From Bacilli bacterium (GTDB lineage Bacteria; Bacillota_I; Bacilli_A; RF39; UBA660): a stretch of DNA of 46,318 nucleotides. The stretch is from assembly GCA_016297695.1 (NCBI GenBank), contig JAEDGC010000008.1:1-46318 (forward strand). Reading direction: 5' to 3'. The notes beneath the pieces are model-generated. The model did not search any database, was not told the DNA's origin, and saw nothing but the letters and a program-made list of their open reading frames with translations. The translations under genes were made by a program, and so were the position numbers. Of this stretch, positions 14,795 to 24,324 are shown in pieces. The first letter of the stretch is position 1. The number at the start of each line of letters is the position of its first letter.

Positions 14795-16333
14795 TTATTT
14801 TGTATCTATCCTATCAAATAAATGTGATTGTTCATTTAATTTAATAGATTGTTCTAATTGTCCAAATTCTGTAGTACTTTCTAAATTTGTTATTTTTGTA
14901 TTTAGTTGATTAAATATTTTTTGAGCTGTTTCTGGCATAAAAGCTTGAAGATAAACAGCGCATATTCTTATACTTTCAAGTAAATTGTATAAAACTGTTT
15001 TTAATCTATCTTTCTTACTTTCATCTTTTGCTAAACTCCATGGCATAGTTTCATCAATGTATTTATTACATCTTCTTAATGTTTCAAAAATTTCTTCAAT
15101 TGCCTCTCCAACTTTAAGTTCATTCATTTTACTAGTTACTTTATTGTTTAATGAGATTACTGAATTAATTAAATCATTGTCTATTTCTTCTGTAACATTA
15201 GAATTTTCTACTATACCATCAAAATATTTATAACTCATTGATACCGTTCTATTAACAAGATTTCCTAAAATATTAACTAAATCACCGTTGATTCTTTCAA
15301 TAAGTAGGTCTCTAGTAAATACTCCATCTGATGCAAAAGGAATTTCATGTAAAAAATAATATCTAACAGCATCTACTCCAAATTCTTCTACTAAATCATC
15401 GGCATATACAACATTTCCTTTTGACTTACTCATTTTTCCATCAGCCATTATTAACCAAGGATGTCCAAAAACTTGTTTAGGCATTGGTAAATCTAAACTC
15501 ATTAAGAAACAAGGCCAATAAATTGTATGAAAACGAATTATATCTTTTCCAATTAAATGTAAATCTGCAGGCCATTTATCTTTAAATTCTAAAGTTCCAC
15601 CATCTATATCATAACCAATATTTGTAATATAGTTTGTTAAAGCATCTAACCATACATAAACTACATGTTTTGAATCAAAATCAACAGGTATACCCCATTT
15701 AAATGATGTACGAGATACACATAAATCTTGTAATCCTGGTTTAATAAAATTATTTATCATCTCGTTTTTACGTGCTACTGGTTGGATAAAATCAGGATGT
15801 GTTTCAATATATTCTTCTAGTCTTTTTTGATATTTTGATAATCTAAAAAAGTATGCTTCTTCACTTTTTTCTTCTACAACTCTTCCACAATCAGGACATT
15901 TTCCATCAATTAATTGTGATTCAGTCCAAAAAGATTCACATGGAGTACAATATAATCCTTTATATTCTCCTTTATATATATCATCATTTTCATACATTTT
16001 TTTGAATATATGTTGTACTACTTTTTCGTGATTAATATCTGTAGTTCTTACAAACTTATCATAACTTGTATTCATTACATCCCATATACGTTTAATTTCT
16101 ATTGCTACATTATCAACAAACTTTTGAGGAGTTACTCCTGATTCTTTGGCTTTTAATTCAATTTTTTCTCCATGTTCATCTGTACCTGTTTGAAAATAAA
16201 CATTATAACCTTCTAAACGTTTAAATCTAGCAATAGCATCTGCTAGAACAATTTCGTATGTGTTACCTATATGTGGTTTTCCAGATGTATAAGCTATAGC
16301 TGTAGAAATATAATATTTTCCTTTATTTTCCAT
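14795..16333 (-). CDS. metG: Methionyl-tRNA synthetase (short form)
   Basis: This 512-residue class I synthetase has the HIGH-type motif PHIGN (His21), the zinc-knuckle insertion with CTPC and CPDC, the methionine pocket region YVWLDALTNYITNIGY, and KMSKSKGN. It charges tRNA-Met, including the initiator. The anticodon-binding helical domain is present (about 370-510). The extra C-terminal tRNA-binding (Trbp111-like) domain of the 664-residue Bacillus enzyme is absent. Expression is controlled by the T-box leader directly upstream. Confidence 0.96.
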   Translation of the reverse strand: MENKGKYYISTAIAYTSGKPHIGNTYEIVLADAIARFKRLEGYNVYFQTGTDEHGEKIELKAKESGVTPQKFVDNVAIEIKRIWDVMNTSYDKFVRTTDINHEKVVQHIFKKMYENDDIYKGEYKGLYCTPCESFWTESQLIDGKCPDCGRVVEEKSEEAYFFRLSKYQKRLEEYIETHPDFIQPVARKNEMINNFIKPGLQDLCVSRTSFKWGIPVDFDSKHVVYVWLDALTNYITNIGYDIDGGTLEFKDKWPADLHLIGKDIIRFHTIYWPCFLMSLDLPMPKQVFGHPWLIMADGKMSKSKGNVVYADDLVEEFGVDAVRYYFLHEIPFASDGVFTRDLLIERINGDLVNILGNLVNRTVSMSYKYFDGIVENSNVTEEIDNDLINSVISLNNKVTSKMNELKVGEAIEEIFETLRRCNKYIDETMPWSLAKDESKKDRLKTVLYNLLESIRICAVYLQAFMPETAQKIFNQLNTKITNLESTTEFGQLEQSIKLNEQSHLFDRIDTK

Positions 16334-16344
16334 TATTTAACCTT

Positions 16345-16555
16345 CTTTCTAATAAAAAAATTCATAAATCTAAGGACGAGAAAAACCCGCGGTACCACCT
16401 TAGTTTATGAATTTATCATACACTTTATTCTTAACGCGAATTAAACGTTTTAACTCCAGAACCATGTTCAGTTAATCAAAATAATCCTTTTCACCAAAAC
16501 AGGAATTCTCTAATAAATTGAATTAACTTACTCTTTCTTTCATCGCTAAATTCAG
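16345..16555 (-). promoter_or_regulatory. T-box riboswitch (Met) controlling metG
   Basis: The roughly 210-nt leader before metG ends with the T-box core AAGGTGGTACCGCGG (about 16387-16401), which pairs with the tRNA acceptor end. The terminator form is visible: ATTCATAAACTAAGG pairs with CCTTAGATTTATGAAT and is followed by seven T residues (near 16345-16352). In the stem I region an ATG specifier lies in GAACATGGTTC (16463-16465 on the plus strand as CAT), matching Met. Uncharged tRNA-Met should stabilise the antiterminator and raise metG expression. Confidence 0.9.
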
Positions 16556-16559
16556 CGTT

Positions 16560-16588
16560 ATTGTATCATGTATTATATTTTATTTCAA
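16560..16588 (-). promoter_or_regulatory. Promoter of the metG T-box leader
   Basis: TTGAAA (16583-16588), a 17-nt spacer and TACAAT with an upstream TGA (16560-16565) lie on the minus strand. The -35 overlaps the last codons of spoVT. Transcription would begin near 16553. Confidence 0.65.
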
Positions 16589-17070
16589 GAAATATCTATT
16601 TTATTTATTATAAAGTTAGAAAGAAAATCAGCAATTTTATTAATTTCATTTATATTATTATTTATTTCAAATACTAATATTCCAATGACATCAGACAATA
16701 ATATTATAGGTTTACAAAAAAATTTATAATTTTCTAATTCAACTGTCATTTCTTTTCTTTCATTAATAATATCATTAATATATTTTTTTATATTAATTTT
16801 TTCAAAATTATTATTTGATGAATATATGATTTTTTCTCTATCATAAAAATTAATATTTACATTAAAAGATTTAGATATATTATTGATTATATTTTTAATT
16901 TCCTCTTGATAATTTGAAACTTTAGAATACTTTTGTAGTAGTAATTTATCATTTTCAATTAATATTTCTAAATTATCTCCTTCTCTTATTCCTAAATTTT
17001 TTCTTATTTCTTTTGGTATTACTATTCTTCCTAATTCATCTATTCTTCTTATTACTCCTGTAGACTTCAT
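16585..17070 (-). CDS. spoVT: SpoVT/AbrB-family transcriptional regulator
   Basis: This 161-residue protein has an N-terminal AbrB swapped-hairpin domain (MKSTGVIRRIDELGRIVIPKEIRKNLGIREGD...) and a C-terminal GAF-like domain (about 55-161). This is the SpoVT architecture rather than the shorter AbrB. SpoVT is a forespore regulator of sigma-G genes in Bacillus. The ATG at 17070 has GGAGG 10 nt upstream. It follows mfd, the same pth-mfd-spoVT order as in Bacillus. Confidence 0.9.
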   Translation of the reverse strand: MKSTGVIRRIDELGRIVIPKEIRKNLGIREGDNLEILIENDKLLLQKYSKVSNYQEEIKNIINNISKSFNVNINFYDREKIIYSSNNNFEKINIKKYINDIINERKEMTVELENYKFFCKPIILLSDVIGILVFEINNNINEINKIADFLSNFIINKIDIS

Positions 17071-17119
17071 TAAAGAGTTTCCTCCATTCATAATATTAGT
17101 TTATACAGGATATAATTTT

Positions 17120-20100
17120 CTATAACTGCAAATCGCTCTTAATAATATTTAATAAAGGTACATAATAATACAAAAAATGTTTTTCAAGATTTTTTATTGG
17201 TAATGAAATTATTATTTTTTTATTAAAATATTTAAATTTAAAATTAGGATTAATATTATATGATTCTAAAAATAATTTATCTCCCTTTATTTTAGAGGAA
17301 ATATTTTCAGGTATTTCAATCTCAATAAATCGATCATTTTGAACAACTTTATTAATATCTAAATCTTCTGATATTTTTTCAAACCATTCTTCATACATAT
17401 ATATTTCTAATTTTTCATCTACTTTACCAAATCTATCTTCCAATTCTTTTTTCACTTCAAGTAATTTATCATAACTATCAATTTCATTAATTTTTTGATG
17501 AATTTCAATTTTTAATTCTTCATCATTTACATAATTATCATCAATAGCCGTTTCAACATTTACAAGCGCTGGTTTATCAATTTCCTCTTCTACTTTTTCT
17601 CCATTTAATTTTTTTATTTCTTCTTCAACCATTTTCATATATAGTGAAATACCAACTGTATCAACAAAGCCAGCTTGTTCACTACCAATGATATCTCCAG
17701 CACCACGGATTGATAAATCTCTCATTGCTATACGATAACCACTTCCAAGTTCTGTAAATTCTTTTATTGCTTGAAGTCTTTTTATAGATGTTTCATTTAA
17801 TACTTTCGATTTATTATACAAAAGATATGCATAAGCTATTTTGTCACTTCTTCCAACTCTTCCACGTATTTGATATAGTTGAGAAAGTCCAAAATAATCC
17901 GCATCAATTATTATTAAAGTATTTGCATTTTGAATATCTATACCTGTTTCAATTATTGTAGTACACACTAAAATATCAAATTCATAATTTGTAAATTTTG
18001 TCATTATATCATCAAGTTCATTTTTACTCATTTTTCCATGAGCATATTTAATTCTAGCTTCTGGTACCAATTTTTGAATTTTTCTAACTTCATTTTCGAT
18101 TGTTTCTACTTTATTATATAAAATAAATACTTGACCACTACGACCTAACTCTTTATATATTGCATCTCTAATAATTACATCATTTTCTTGCAATACATAA
18201 GTTTGAACCGGATATCTATTTACCGGCGGAGTATCAATTACAGATAAATCCCTCAACCCAGACATTGCCATTTTTAATGTCCTTGGAATCGGTGTAGCTG
18301 ATAATGTCAAAACATTTACATCATTTTTATATTTTTTAATTTTTTCTTTATGTGTTACACCAAAACGTTGTTCTTCATCAACAATTAATAAACCTAATTT
18401 TTTATATTCAATATCATCACTTAATAATCTGTGTGTTCCAAAAACTATATCAATAGTTCCATCTTTTAAACCATTAATTATTCTTTTTACTTCCTTTGGT
18501 GTTGTAAATCTATTTAATAAAGCAATTTCTAGAGGATAATTTTTAAATCTATTTAATGCTGATTCATATTGTTGTTTAGATAAAATTGTTGTAGGACATA
18601 AATAACAAACTTGTTTATTATTTAAAACTGTTCTAAATATTGCTCTAAAAGCTACTTCTGTTTTACCAAAGCCAACATCTCCACAAAGTAAGCGATCCAT
18701 TGGAACTGAACTATTTAAATCTCTATATATTTCTTTTATTACTTTTTCTTGATCATTTGTTAATTCATATTCAAATTCTTGAGCAAATTGTTCTTCTAAT
18801 TCATTTGATATATAAGCTTCCCCTTTAATACTATTTCTAATAGAATACAATCTTATTAATTCTTCAGAAATATCTCTTATCTTCTTTTGTAAACTTTGTT
18901 TAGTTTTAGCCCACGATACTGAATTTAATTTATTTATTTTAGGTTTTATACCATCTTTATCACTGTACTTATATATCGATGAAATTTTTTCTACAGGAAT
19001 ATATACTTTATCACTATCTTTATAATTAATTTGAAGATAATCTTTTTTTAAACCACTAGTATTTAATGTAATTATTCCATTATAAATTCCAATACCATGT
19101 TGACGATGAACAACATAATCTCCAAGTGACAAAGAATCAATATCTTTGATTTTTTTACCAATATGATAGTTATTTTTGTATTTTATTGGAGTATCATGAA
19201 TTTGTTCAATATCAAATTCACTTATTACAACATAATTCTTATACTCAAATCCATTATTAATTTTTTTATTTAATATATTAATATTATTTTCTAAAATATT
19301 TTTTACAACCGATGATTCAGGAAATAATTCTTTTATTATTTTTATTTGTGATTCTTTAGATAAACAAAAAATTACAGTGTTTTTCTTCAATAATTTACTA
19401 TAAACAAAATCTTTTAATTTTTCATAATTTGAATTGAAATTTTCAATTTCTTTACTAGAATAATTAATAGCTTTTTTACTATTTTCATTTTCAAATGTAT
19501 TAATAAATATTTTATACTCTGGATTTATTTCTTCTAAATTAAACATATATTTTTTATCTGATTTAATTTCATTATTATAATTCATAATATCTTCAAGCAT
19601 TTTTTTATAATTATTTTCAATTTGACTATTATTATAAATTATTGTTATTGGGTTATTTAAATAATCATAAATACTGCTATTTTTAGGAGTTTCTACTTCT
19701 TTATTTGGTGTTAAATTTATTTCATCAACTGACTTAATGGATAATTGCGTAGATTCATTAAAATATCTAATTGAATCTATTTCGGAACCAAAAAATTCAA
19801 TTCTTATTGGATGATCTTCATTTATTAAAAATATATCAATTACATATCCTCTTATTGCATATTCTCCAGTTGTTGTTACCAAAGTTTCTTTGTTATAACC
19901 ATATTTATCTAATATTTCTTCTAGTTTATCTCTATTAATTTGCAATCCTTTTTTTAATTTTAAACTTAATTTTTCATTTACATTAACATCTGGTAAATAT
20001 CTTAAATATCCCGTTAAATTAGTTATAACTATACTTTTATTATTTTTAATTTTATCCAATGTTTCTAATCTTTTTACTTTGAATTCAGGTGATACGGCTA

Positions 20101-20326
20101 TTGCAACACTAGTTAAAAAATCATCCATAGGAAATAAATATACATCATCTATATATGTTTTTAAATTTTTAAATAACATGTTTGATTCAAATAAGGTACT
20201 TGTTACTATTAAAATATTTTTTTCAGTTTTTTTAAATAAATTTAACACGTAAAAAATGTTTAACTCTTTAGTTAAACCCTGTATTACAATGTCGTTTTCA
20301 TATTTAAAATCATCTAAAAATTTCAT
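17120..20326 (-). CDS. mfd: Transcription-repair coupling factor Mfd
   Basis: This 1068-residue protein has the Mfd layout. There is an N-terminal UvrB-like part, the RNA polymerase interaction domain with YVVHRQHGIGIYNG (about residue 400), a RecG-like translocase with Walker A GDVGFGKTE (about 545), DEEQ (about 645), QIRGRVGRSDK, and a C-terminal regulatory domain. It displaces RNA polymerase stalled at lesions and recruits UvrA. It is about 110 residues shorter than the Bacillus protein. It starts 3 nt after pth, so it is cotranscribed. Confidence 0.97.
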   Translation of the reverse strand: MKFLDDFKYENDIVIQGLTKELNIFYVLNLFKKTEKNILIVTSTLFESNMLFKNLKTYIDDVYLFPMDDFLTSVAIAVSPEFKVKRLETLDKIKNNKSIVITNLTGYLRYLPDVNVNEKLSLKLKKGLQINRDKLEEILDKYGYNKETLVTTTGEYAIRGYVIDIFLINEDHPIRIEFFGSEIDSIRYFNESTQLSIKSVDEINLTPNKEVETPKNSSIYDYLNNPITIIYNNSQIENNYKKMLEDIMNYNNEIKSDKKYMFNLEEINPEYKIFINTFENENSKKAINYSSKEIENFNSNYEKLKDFVYSKLLKKNTVIFCLSKESQIKIIKELFPESSVVKNILENNINILNKKINNGFEYKNYVVISEFDIEQIHDTPIKYKNNYHIGKKIKDIDSLSLGDYVVHRQHGIGIYNGIITLNTSGLKKDYLQINYKDSDKVYIPVEKISSIYKYSDKDGIKPKINKLNSVSWAKTKQSLQKKIRDISEELIRLYSIRNSIKGEAYISNELEEQFAQEFEYELTNDQEKVIKEIYRDLNSSVPMDRLLCGDVGFGKTEVAFRAIFRTVLNNKQVCYLCPTTILSKQQYESALNRFKNYPLEIALLNRFTTPKEVKRIINGLKDGTIDIVFGTHRLLSDDIEYKKLGLLIVDEEQRFGVTHKEKIKKYKNDVNVLTLSATPIPRTLKMAMSGLRDLSVIDTPPVNRYPVQTYVLQENDVIIRDAIYKELGRSGQVFILYNKVETIENEVRKIQKLVPEARIKYAHGKMSKNELDDIMTKFTNYEFDILVCTTIIETGIDIQNANTLIIIDADYFGLSQLYQIRGRVGRSDKIAYAYLLYNKSKVLNETSIKRLQAIKEFTELGSGYRIAMRDLSIRGAGDIIGSEQAGFVDTVGISLYMKMVEEEIKKLNGEKVEEEIDKPALVNVETAIDDNYVNDEELKIEIHQKINEIDSYDKLLEVKKELEDRFGKVDEKLEIYMYEEWFEKISEDLDINKVVQNDRFIEIEIPENISSKIKGDKLFLESYNINPNFKFKYFNKKIIISLPIKNLEKHFLYYYVPLLNIIKSDLQL

Positions 20327-20329
20327 ATT

Positions 20330-20872
20330 TTACCTCATTGAATTATATTTACTAATTGTTTTATCGGCGTCATTTTCTATAAAATATTTTATTATTTCAT
20401 GATACAAAGACATTTTATTATTCAAATCTAAAATATTTTGATAATTAAATTTTGATAAAACATAATCTTTAGTATCCATACTCTTATTATGTGCAATACC
20501 AATTTTTAATCTACAAAAAACATTTGTATTTAATAATTCAATAATTGATTTTATTCCATTATGTCCACCTGATGATGAATTTTTCTTCAATTTAAAAGTA
20601 TTAAATGGTAAATCTAAATCATCTTGAATAACTAAAATATTTTCATGTTTAATTTTATAAAAATCTACAACTTTTTTTACAGCAAAACCTGAATTATTCA
20701 TATATGTTTGTGGTTTTAAATATATAACATCGTCAATTTTAACATATAAACTATCAAATTTTGCTTTCCAATTTTCTTGTTGAAGAAGACTATTTAAAAC
20801 CATAAATCCAATATTATGTCTAGTATTTTCATAATCACTACCAGGATTTCCTAATCCAACTATAAGTTTCAT
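20330..20872 (-). CDS. pth: Peptidyl-tRNA hydrolase
   Basis: This 180-residue protein has LIVGLGNPGSDYENTRHNIGFMVL with the catalytic His19, LKPQTYMNNSG and IQDDLDLPF...SSSGGHNGIKSII. It recycles peptidyl-tRNAs released prematurely from ribosomes. Its ATG overlaps the trmN6 stop (ATGA, 20869-20872) and mfd follows, so expression is coupled. Confidence 0.96.
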   Translation of the reverse strand: MKLIVGLGNPGSDYENTRHNIGFMVLNSLLQQENWKAKFDSLYVKIDDVIYLKPQTYMNNSGFAVKKVVDFYKIKHENILVIQDDLDLPFNTFKLKKNSSSGGHNGIKSIIELLNTNVFCRLKIGIAHNKSMDTKDYVLSKFNYQNILDLNNKMSLYHEIIKYFIENDADKTISKYNSMR

Positions 20873-21582
20873 TTATTATCACCTTCAAATACATTTTTAT
20901 AACTTTTTAAATTATTTGCACCATTTAAATATTTTAATTTTAAACCAATTTTTGAATTTTTAACCGCTTTTATCAAAATTAATATTGGTTTATTATTTGT
21001 ATTATTTACAATACATAATTCTTTAACATTCATATTATATTTATTACAAAGTAATATAATTTCATCAATTCTATTTGGTACATGAACCATATAAAAAGTT
21101 TTATTATTTTTTAGTAGACTAGATGCTATTTTGATAATATCTTCTAATTCTATTTTTATTTCATGTCTAGCAATAGTTTTAACGTCATTTGAATTTTTTA
21201 AGCTATTTTTAAAATAAGGAGGATTACAAGATACTATATCATAGTAATCATTTTTAAAATAATTACTAGCATTTTTTACATCACCATTTACATAATTAAT
21301 ATCTTTAATTTTATTTATTTTTAATGTTTCTAAACCCAATTCATATATTTTTTTTTGTAACTCAATAGCATCAATTGCTAAATTATTACAATATTTATAT
21401 TTTAATATTAAAGGAATTGGTAAATTTCCAGTACATAAATCAATTATTTTTTTATCATCTTTATTTATTTTTATATATTCAGCAAGTAGTATTGAATCTA
21501 TTGAAAACTTAAAAAATTGATCGTTTTGAACTATTTTAAAATTATCATAATCAAATAAATCATTAATTACTTTCATATTCAT
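20869..21582 (-). CDS. tRNA1(Val) adenine-37 N6-methyltransferase family protein (YabB/TrmN6)
   Basis: This 237-residue Rossmann methyltransferase has a SAM loop IIDLCTGNLPIPLIL and the amino-methyltransferase motif NPPYF (CNPPYFKNS). The YabB/TrmN6 family methylates A37 of some tRNAs; in Bacillus yabB follows yaaT, as here (yabA and the GIY-YIG gene yazA are missing). The first ATG (21582) lies 20 nt inside yaaT; an ATG two codons later is an equally good start. Confidence 0.85.
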   Translation of the reverse strand: MNMKVINDLFDYDNFKIVQNDQFFKFSIDSILLAEYIKINKDDKKIIDLCTGNLPIPLILKYKYCNNLAIDAIELQKKIYELGLETLKINKIKDINYVNGDVKNASNYFKNDYYDIVSCNPPYFKNSLKNSNDVKTIARHEIKIELEDIIKIASSLLKNNKTFYMVHVPNRIDEIILLCNKYNMNVKELCIVNNTNNKPILILIKAVKNSKIGLKLKYLNGANNLKSYKNVFEGDNK

Positions 21583-22348
21583 CTTCTATTTTTATCTTGT
21601 GAATTTCATTATCAATTTCAACATCATATTTTTTATTCAATATATCAATATTTTTAACCGTACCTTCACCATATTCAGTTTTTATTGTTTGACCTATTTC
21701 TGGTAATTTTTTTCTACAATAAGTATATTGTTCATCTTCATAACCAAGACAACATAAAAGTCTACCACAAAGTCCATTGATTTTTGAAGGATTAAGAGCT
21801 ATATTTTGATTTTTTGCCATATTCATTGTTACTGATTCTTTTTGTTTTAAAAAATTTGTACAGCACAAAATTCTTCCGCAAACTCCTATACCTCCAACTT
21901 CCTCTGCTTTATCTCTTGCTCCTATTTGACGTAATTCAATTCTTGTTTTATAAGCACTAGCGAGTTTTTTAGCTAACTCTCTAAAATCGATTCTTTCTTC
22001 AGCATAAAAATTAAAAAGTAATTGTTTTTTATCAAATGTAAAGTTTGCATCAATAATATTCATTTTTAAATTTAATTCTTTTACTGTTTCTTTAGCTTTT
22101 TTTAATGCCTTTGAAGCTTCTTTTAAATTATCTAAATATTGTTTGTAATCATCTTTTGTTGATATTCTTATTATATCCTTTAAATTATCATAGTTTTTTA
22201 TATTTTCAATTTCACTAACAACTTTACCAAATTGCAATCCTTTTTCTGTTTCTACTATTACAGTTACATTAATTGGACATTCAAAATTTTCTGCTTTAAA
22301 ATTATATACTTTTCCTTTATCATTAAACTTAACACCATATATTTTCAT
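21563..22348 (-). CDS. PSP1 (YaaT/RicT) family protein
   Basis: This 261-residue protein has the PSP1 C-terminal domain with its cysteine cluster (GVCGRILCCTNF, then GLCGRLLCCLGYEDEQYTYC), preceded by GARDKAEEVGGIG. In Bacillus YaaT (RicT) forms an iron-sulfur complex with RicA and RicF that promotes Spo0A phosphorylation and mRNA maturation by RNase Y. Neither partner is in this window. It overlaps holB at a TAATG junction, the conserved holB-yaaT order. Confidence 0.93.
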   Translation of the reverse strand: MKIYGVKFNDKGKVYNFKAENFECPINVTVIVETEKGLQFGKVVSEIENIKNYDNLKDIIRISTKDDYKQYLDNLKEASKALKKAKETVKELNLKMNIIDANFTFDKKQLLFNFYAEERIDFRELAKKLASAYKTRIELRQIGARDKAEEVGGIGVCGRILCCTNFLKQKESVTMNMAKNQNIALNPSKINGLCGRLLCCLGYEDEQYTYCRKKLPEIGQTIKTEYGEGTVKNIDILNKKYDVEIDNEIHKIKIEDEYESN

Positions 22349-23172
22349 TAAACATGCCCCATTTCAATTACAAAAGAATCTAGAAGCAAATTAATATTTC
22401 CGTTTTTATTTAAATTATCTATGTATTTATTTATAATTTTTAATTTTTTTATAAGTTTTATAGGTTCTTGTTTTTTTAAAAATTCAAAATTGTTACTTTC
22501 AACATTTTGATAAGCATTATCATAGATATCAAATATTTTTTGAAATATTTTTATTAGTTCTTCTCTTGTATAATTTTTTTCCATCAAGATATTTTTATTA
22601 TACAATATTATATGTTTATTATCTAGTTCAATATTTTTTATGTAATCATTTACAAATTCTAACTTTTCATCATCTAAATTTTCTTCTTCTTTATCATAAT
22701 ATTGATAAATTAATTGACATCTGCTTCTTATTGTTTCAATTATATTTTCTTTATTATTGGTTATAAAAAAACCAATTAAATTTTCTTCAGGTTCTTCTAT
22801 AAATTTTAACATTGTATTAGCTGAAGAATTATTTAATTTTTCAGAGTTTAAAATTACATAAGTATTATATTTAGAATATATTGGTTTTGTTAACATTTTA
22901 TCTTTTAAATCTAGAATTTGTTCTTTTTTTATTGTTGAACCATCAGGACTTATTATTATAAAATTTGGTAATGTTTCTTTATCTATTTGATAACATAAAT
23001 TACAATTTTCACATTTATCAACATATTTTTCTTTACAATTAATTATTTTTATTATTTTTTTTAAATCAATTAAACATTTTTCAAAATTATTTGTTTCAAT
23101 CAAAAAAGCATGAGAAAGTTTTTTCTCATTAAAAGATTTTTCAATATGTTTTAACCCATTTACTACTTCCAA
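22348..23172 (-). CDS. holB: DNA polymerase III subunit delta'
   Basis: This 274-residue clamp-loader subunit has the AAA+ delta' pattern: HAFLIETNNFE in place of a working P-loop, the zinc cluster with CKEKYVDKCENCNLC, then LNSEKLNNSSANTMLKFIEEPEEN and the sensor SRCQ. It joins DnaX and delta to load the DnaN clamp. It lies between bofA and yaaT. Confidence 0.93.
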   Translation of the reverse strand: MEVVNGLKHIEKSFNEKKLSHAFLIETNNFEKCLIDLKKIIKIINCKEKYVDKCENCNLCYQIDKETLPNFIIISPDGSTIKKEQILDLKDKMLTKPIYSKYNTYVILNSEKLNNSSANTMLKFIEEPEENLIGFFITNNKENIIETIRSRCQLIYQYYDKEEENLDDEKLEFVNDYIKNIELDNKHIILYNKNILMEKNYTREELIKIFQKIFDIYDNAYQNVESNNFEFLKKQEPIKLIKKLKIINKYIDNLNKNGNINLLLDSFVIEMGHV

Positions 23173-23183
23173 ATAAAACCACC

Positions 23184-23372
23184 TCAGCTAATTATAAAAA
23201 AAATTGAAATTAATGATAATAATCCTGGAATACCTAGTATTGAAACAATTGCTAAAGTAAAAATGTTAATTGGTATAAATATATTTATAGACGATACTAT
23301 TACATTTAATCCATATAATACAACAAAAGAAAATATTATTTTTTTTACTACTTTTTTTATTATTTTAAACAT
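23184..23372 (-). CDS. bofA: Pro-sigma-K processing regulator BofA
   Basis: This 62-residue membrane protein has two hydrophobic segments. The C-terminal FIPINIFTLAIVSILGIPGLLSL carries the BofA hallmark (a polar Asn in the helix, then GIPG). BofA holds the SpoIVFB intramembrane protease inactive with SpoIVFA until forespore signalling. It is shorter than the 87-residue Bacillus form, mainly at the N-terminus. It lies downstream of recR, as in Bacillus (there with yaaL between). Its presence suggests a sigma-K checkpoint. Confidence 0.85.
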   Translation of the reverse strand: MFKIIKKVVKKIIFSFVVLYGLNVIVSSINIFIPINIFTLAIVSILGIPGLLSLISIFFIIS

Positions 23373-23411
23373 ATAATCATCCTCAACTAATTATATGTTT
23401 TATAAATAAAT

Positions 23412-24011
23412 TTATTCAGAAATTATTTTTCTATCTTCTAATGCTTTATCTAAAGTTATTACATCTAAGTATTCTAATTCGGCACCCATTGGTATTCCAT
23501 ATGAAAGACGAGATATTTTAACATCTTTATTAGATAATATTTTTTTTATATAAAGGATTGTGGTTTCACCTTCCATTGACGATTTTAAAGCTAAAATTAA
23601 TTCTGGTTTTTCTAAATCATCAATTCTTCTAATTAACGAAGATAAATTAATATCATCAACACCTATATCATCTTTAGGAGAAATTAATCCGTTAAGAACA
23701 TGGTATGTTCCTTTAAAATTTCCAACTTTTTCAAATGTAAAAACACTTTTTGAATCTTCGATAACACAAATAATATTTTTATCACGACTATCATCACTAC
23801 AAATACTACAAATTTCATTATCTGATAAATTACCACAAATACTACATTTAACCAATTCTTTAGCATATATTAAATTTTTTGAAAAATTATCAACATCTTC
23901 TGTTGACATTTCTAGTGTTGCCAAAGCAAGTCGCTCAGCACTTTTTTCACCAATTGTTGGTAATTTTTTAAATGATTCAATTAAATTTTCTAATTTTTTA
24001 GGATAAATCAT
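23412..24011 (-). CDS. recR: Recombination protein RecR
   Basis: This 199-residue protein has an N-terminal helix-hairpin-helix (KLPTIGEKSAERLA), the C4 zinc finger (CSICGNLSDNEICSIC) and a Toprim domain with VIEDSKSVFTFEKVG. RecR with RecO loads RecA onto SSB-coated gapped DNA. The length is standard. Its ATG overlaps the ybaB stop (TAATG). Confidence 0.97.
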   Translation of the reverse strand: MIYPKKLENLIESFKKLPTIGEKSAERLALATLEMSTEDVDNFSKNLIYAKELVKCSICGNLSDNEICSICSDDSRDKNIICVIEDSKSVFTFEKVGNFKGTYHVLNGLISPKDDIGVDDINLSSLIRRIDDLEKPELILALKSSMEGETTILYIKKILSNKDVKISRLSYGIPMGAELEYLDVITLDKALEDRKIISE

Positions 24012-24307
24012 TAGAATAATCCACCCATTGAACCATATGAACTCATCATTTTATTTTTTTTATCATTTATTTTTTTAATACAATCATTTAAAGCAATATT
24101 TATCATATCTTCAAGCATTTCTTTATCATCTGAAGAAATATCATTATCATATGTAATTTTAAAAGATTTTAACTCATATTTTCCATTCATTGATAATTCA
24201 ACCCATTCTGAATTCCCTTCAAAAATAGTACTTTCTAATTCTTCTTGTTTTTTTGATATATCCCTTTGTAATTTTTGAGCTTCTGCCATTAATTTTTGCA
24301 TATTCAT
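24011..24307 (-). CDS. YbaB/EbfC nucleoid-associated protein
   Basis: This 98-residue protein begins with NMQKLMAEAQKLQRDISKKQEELE and ends with the YGSMGGLF tail typical of YbaB/EbfC, a dimeric DNA-binding protein. The dnaX-ybaB-recR order is very widely conserved. Confidence 0.95.
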   Translation of the reverse strand: MNMQKLMAEAQKLQRDISKKQEELESTIFEGNSEWVELSMNGKYELKSFKITYDNDISSDDKEMLEDMINIALNDCIKKINDKKNKMMSSYGSMGGLF

Positions 24308-24324
24308 ATTTTATTCCTTCTTTC

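Noticed and set aside
23560..24006. 148-codon plus-strand open frame opposite recR
   Set aside because: It is a shadow of the highly conserved recR frame, with no ribosome binding site and no recognisable protein pattern.
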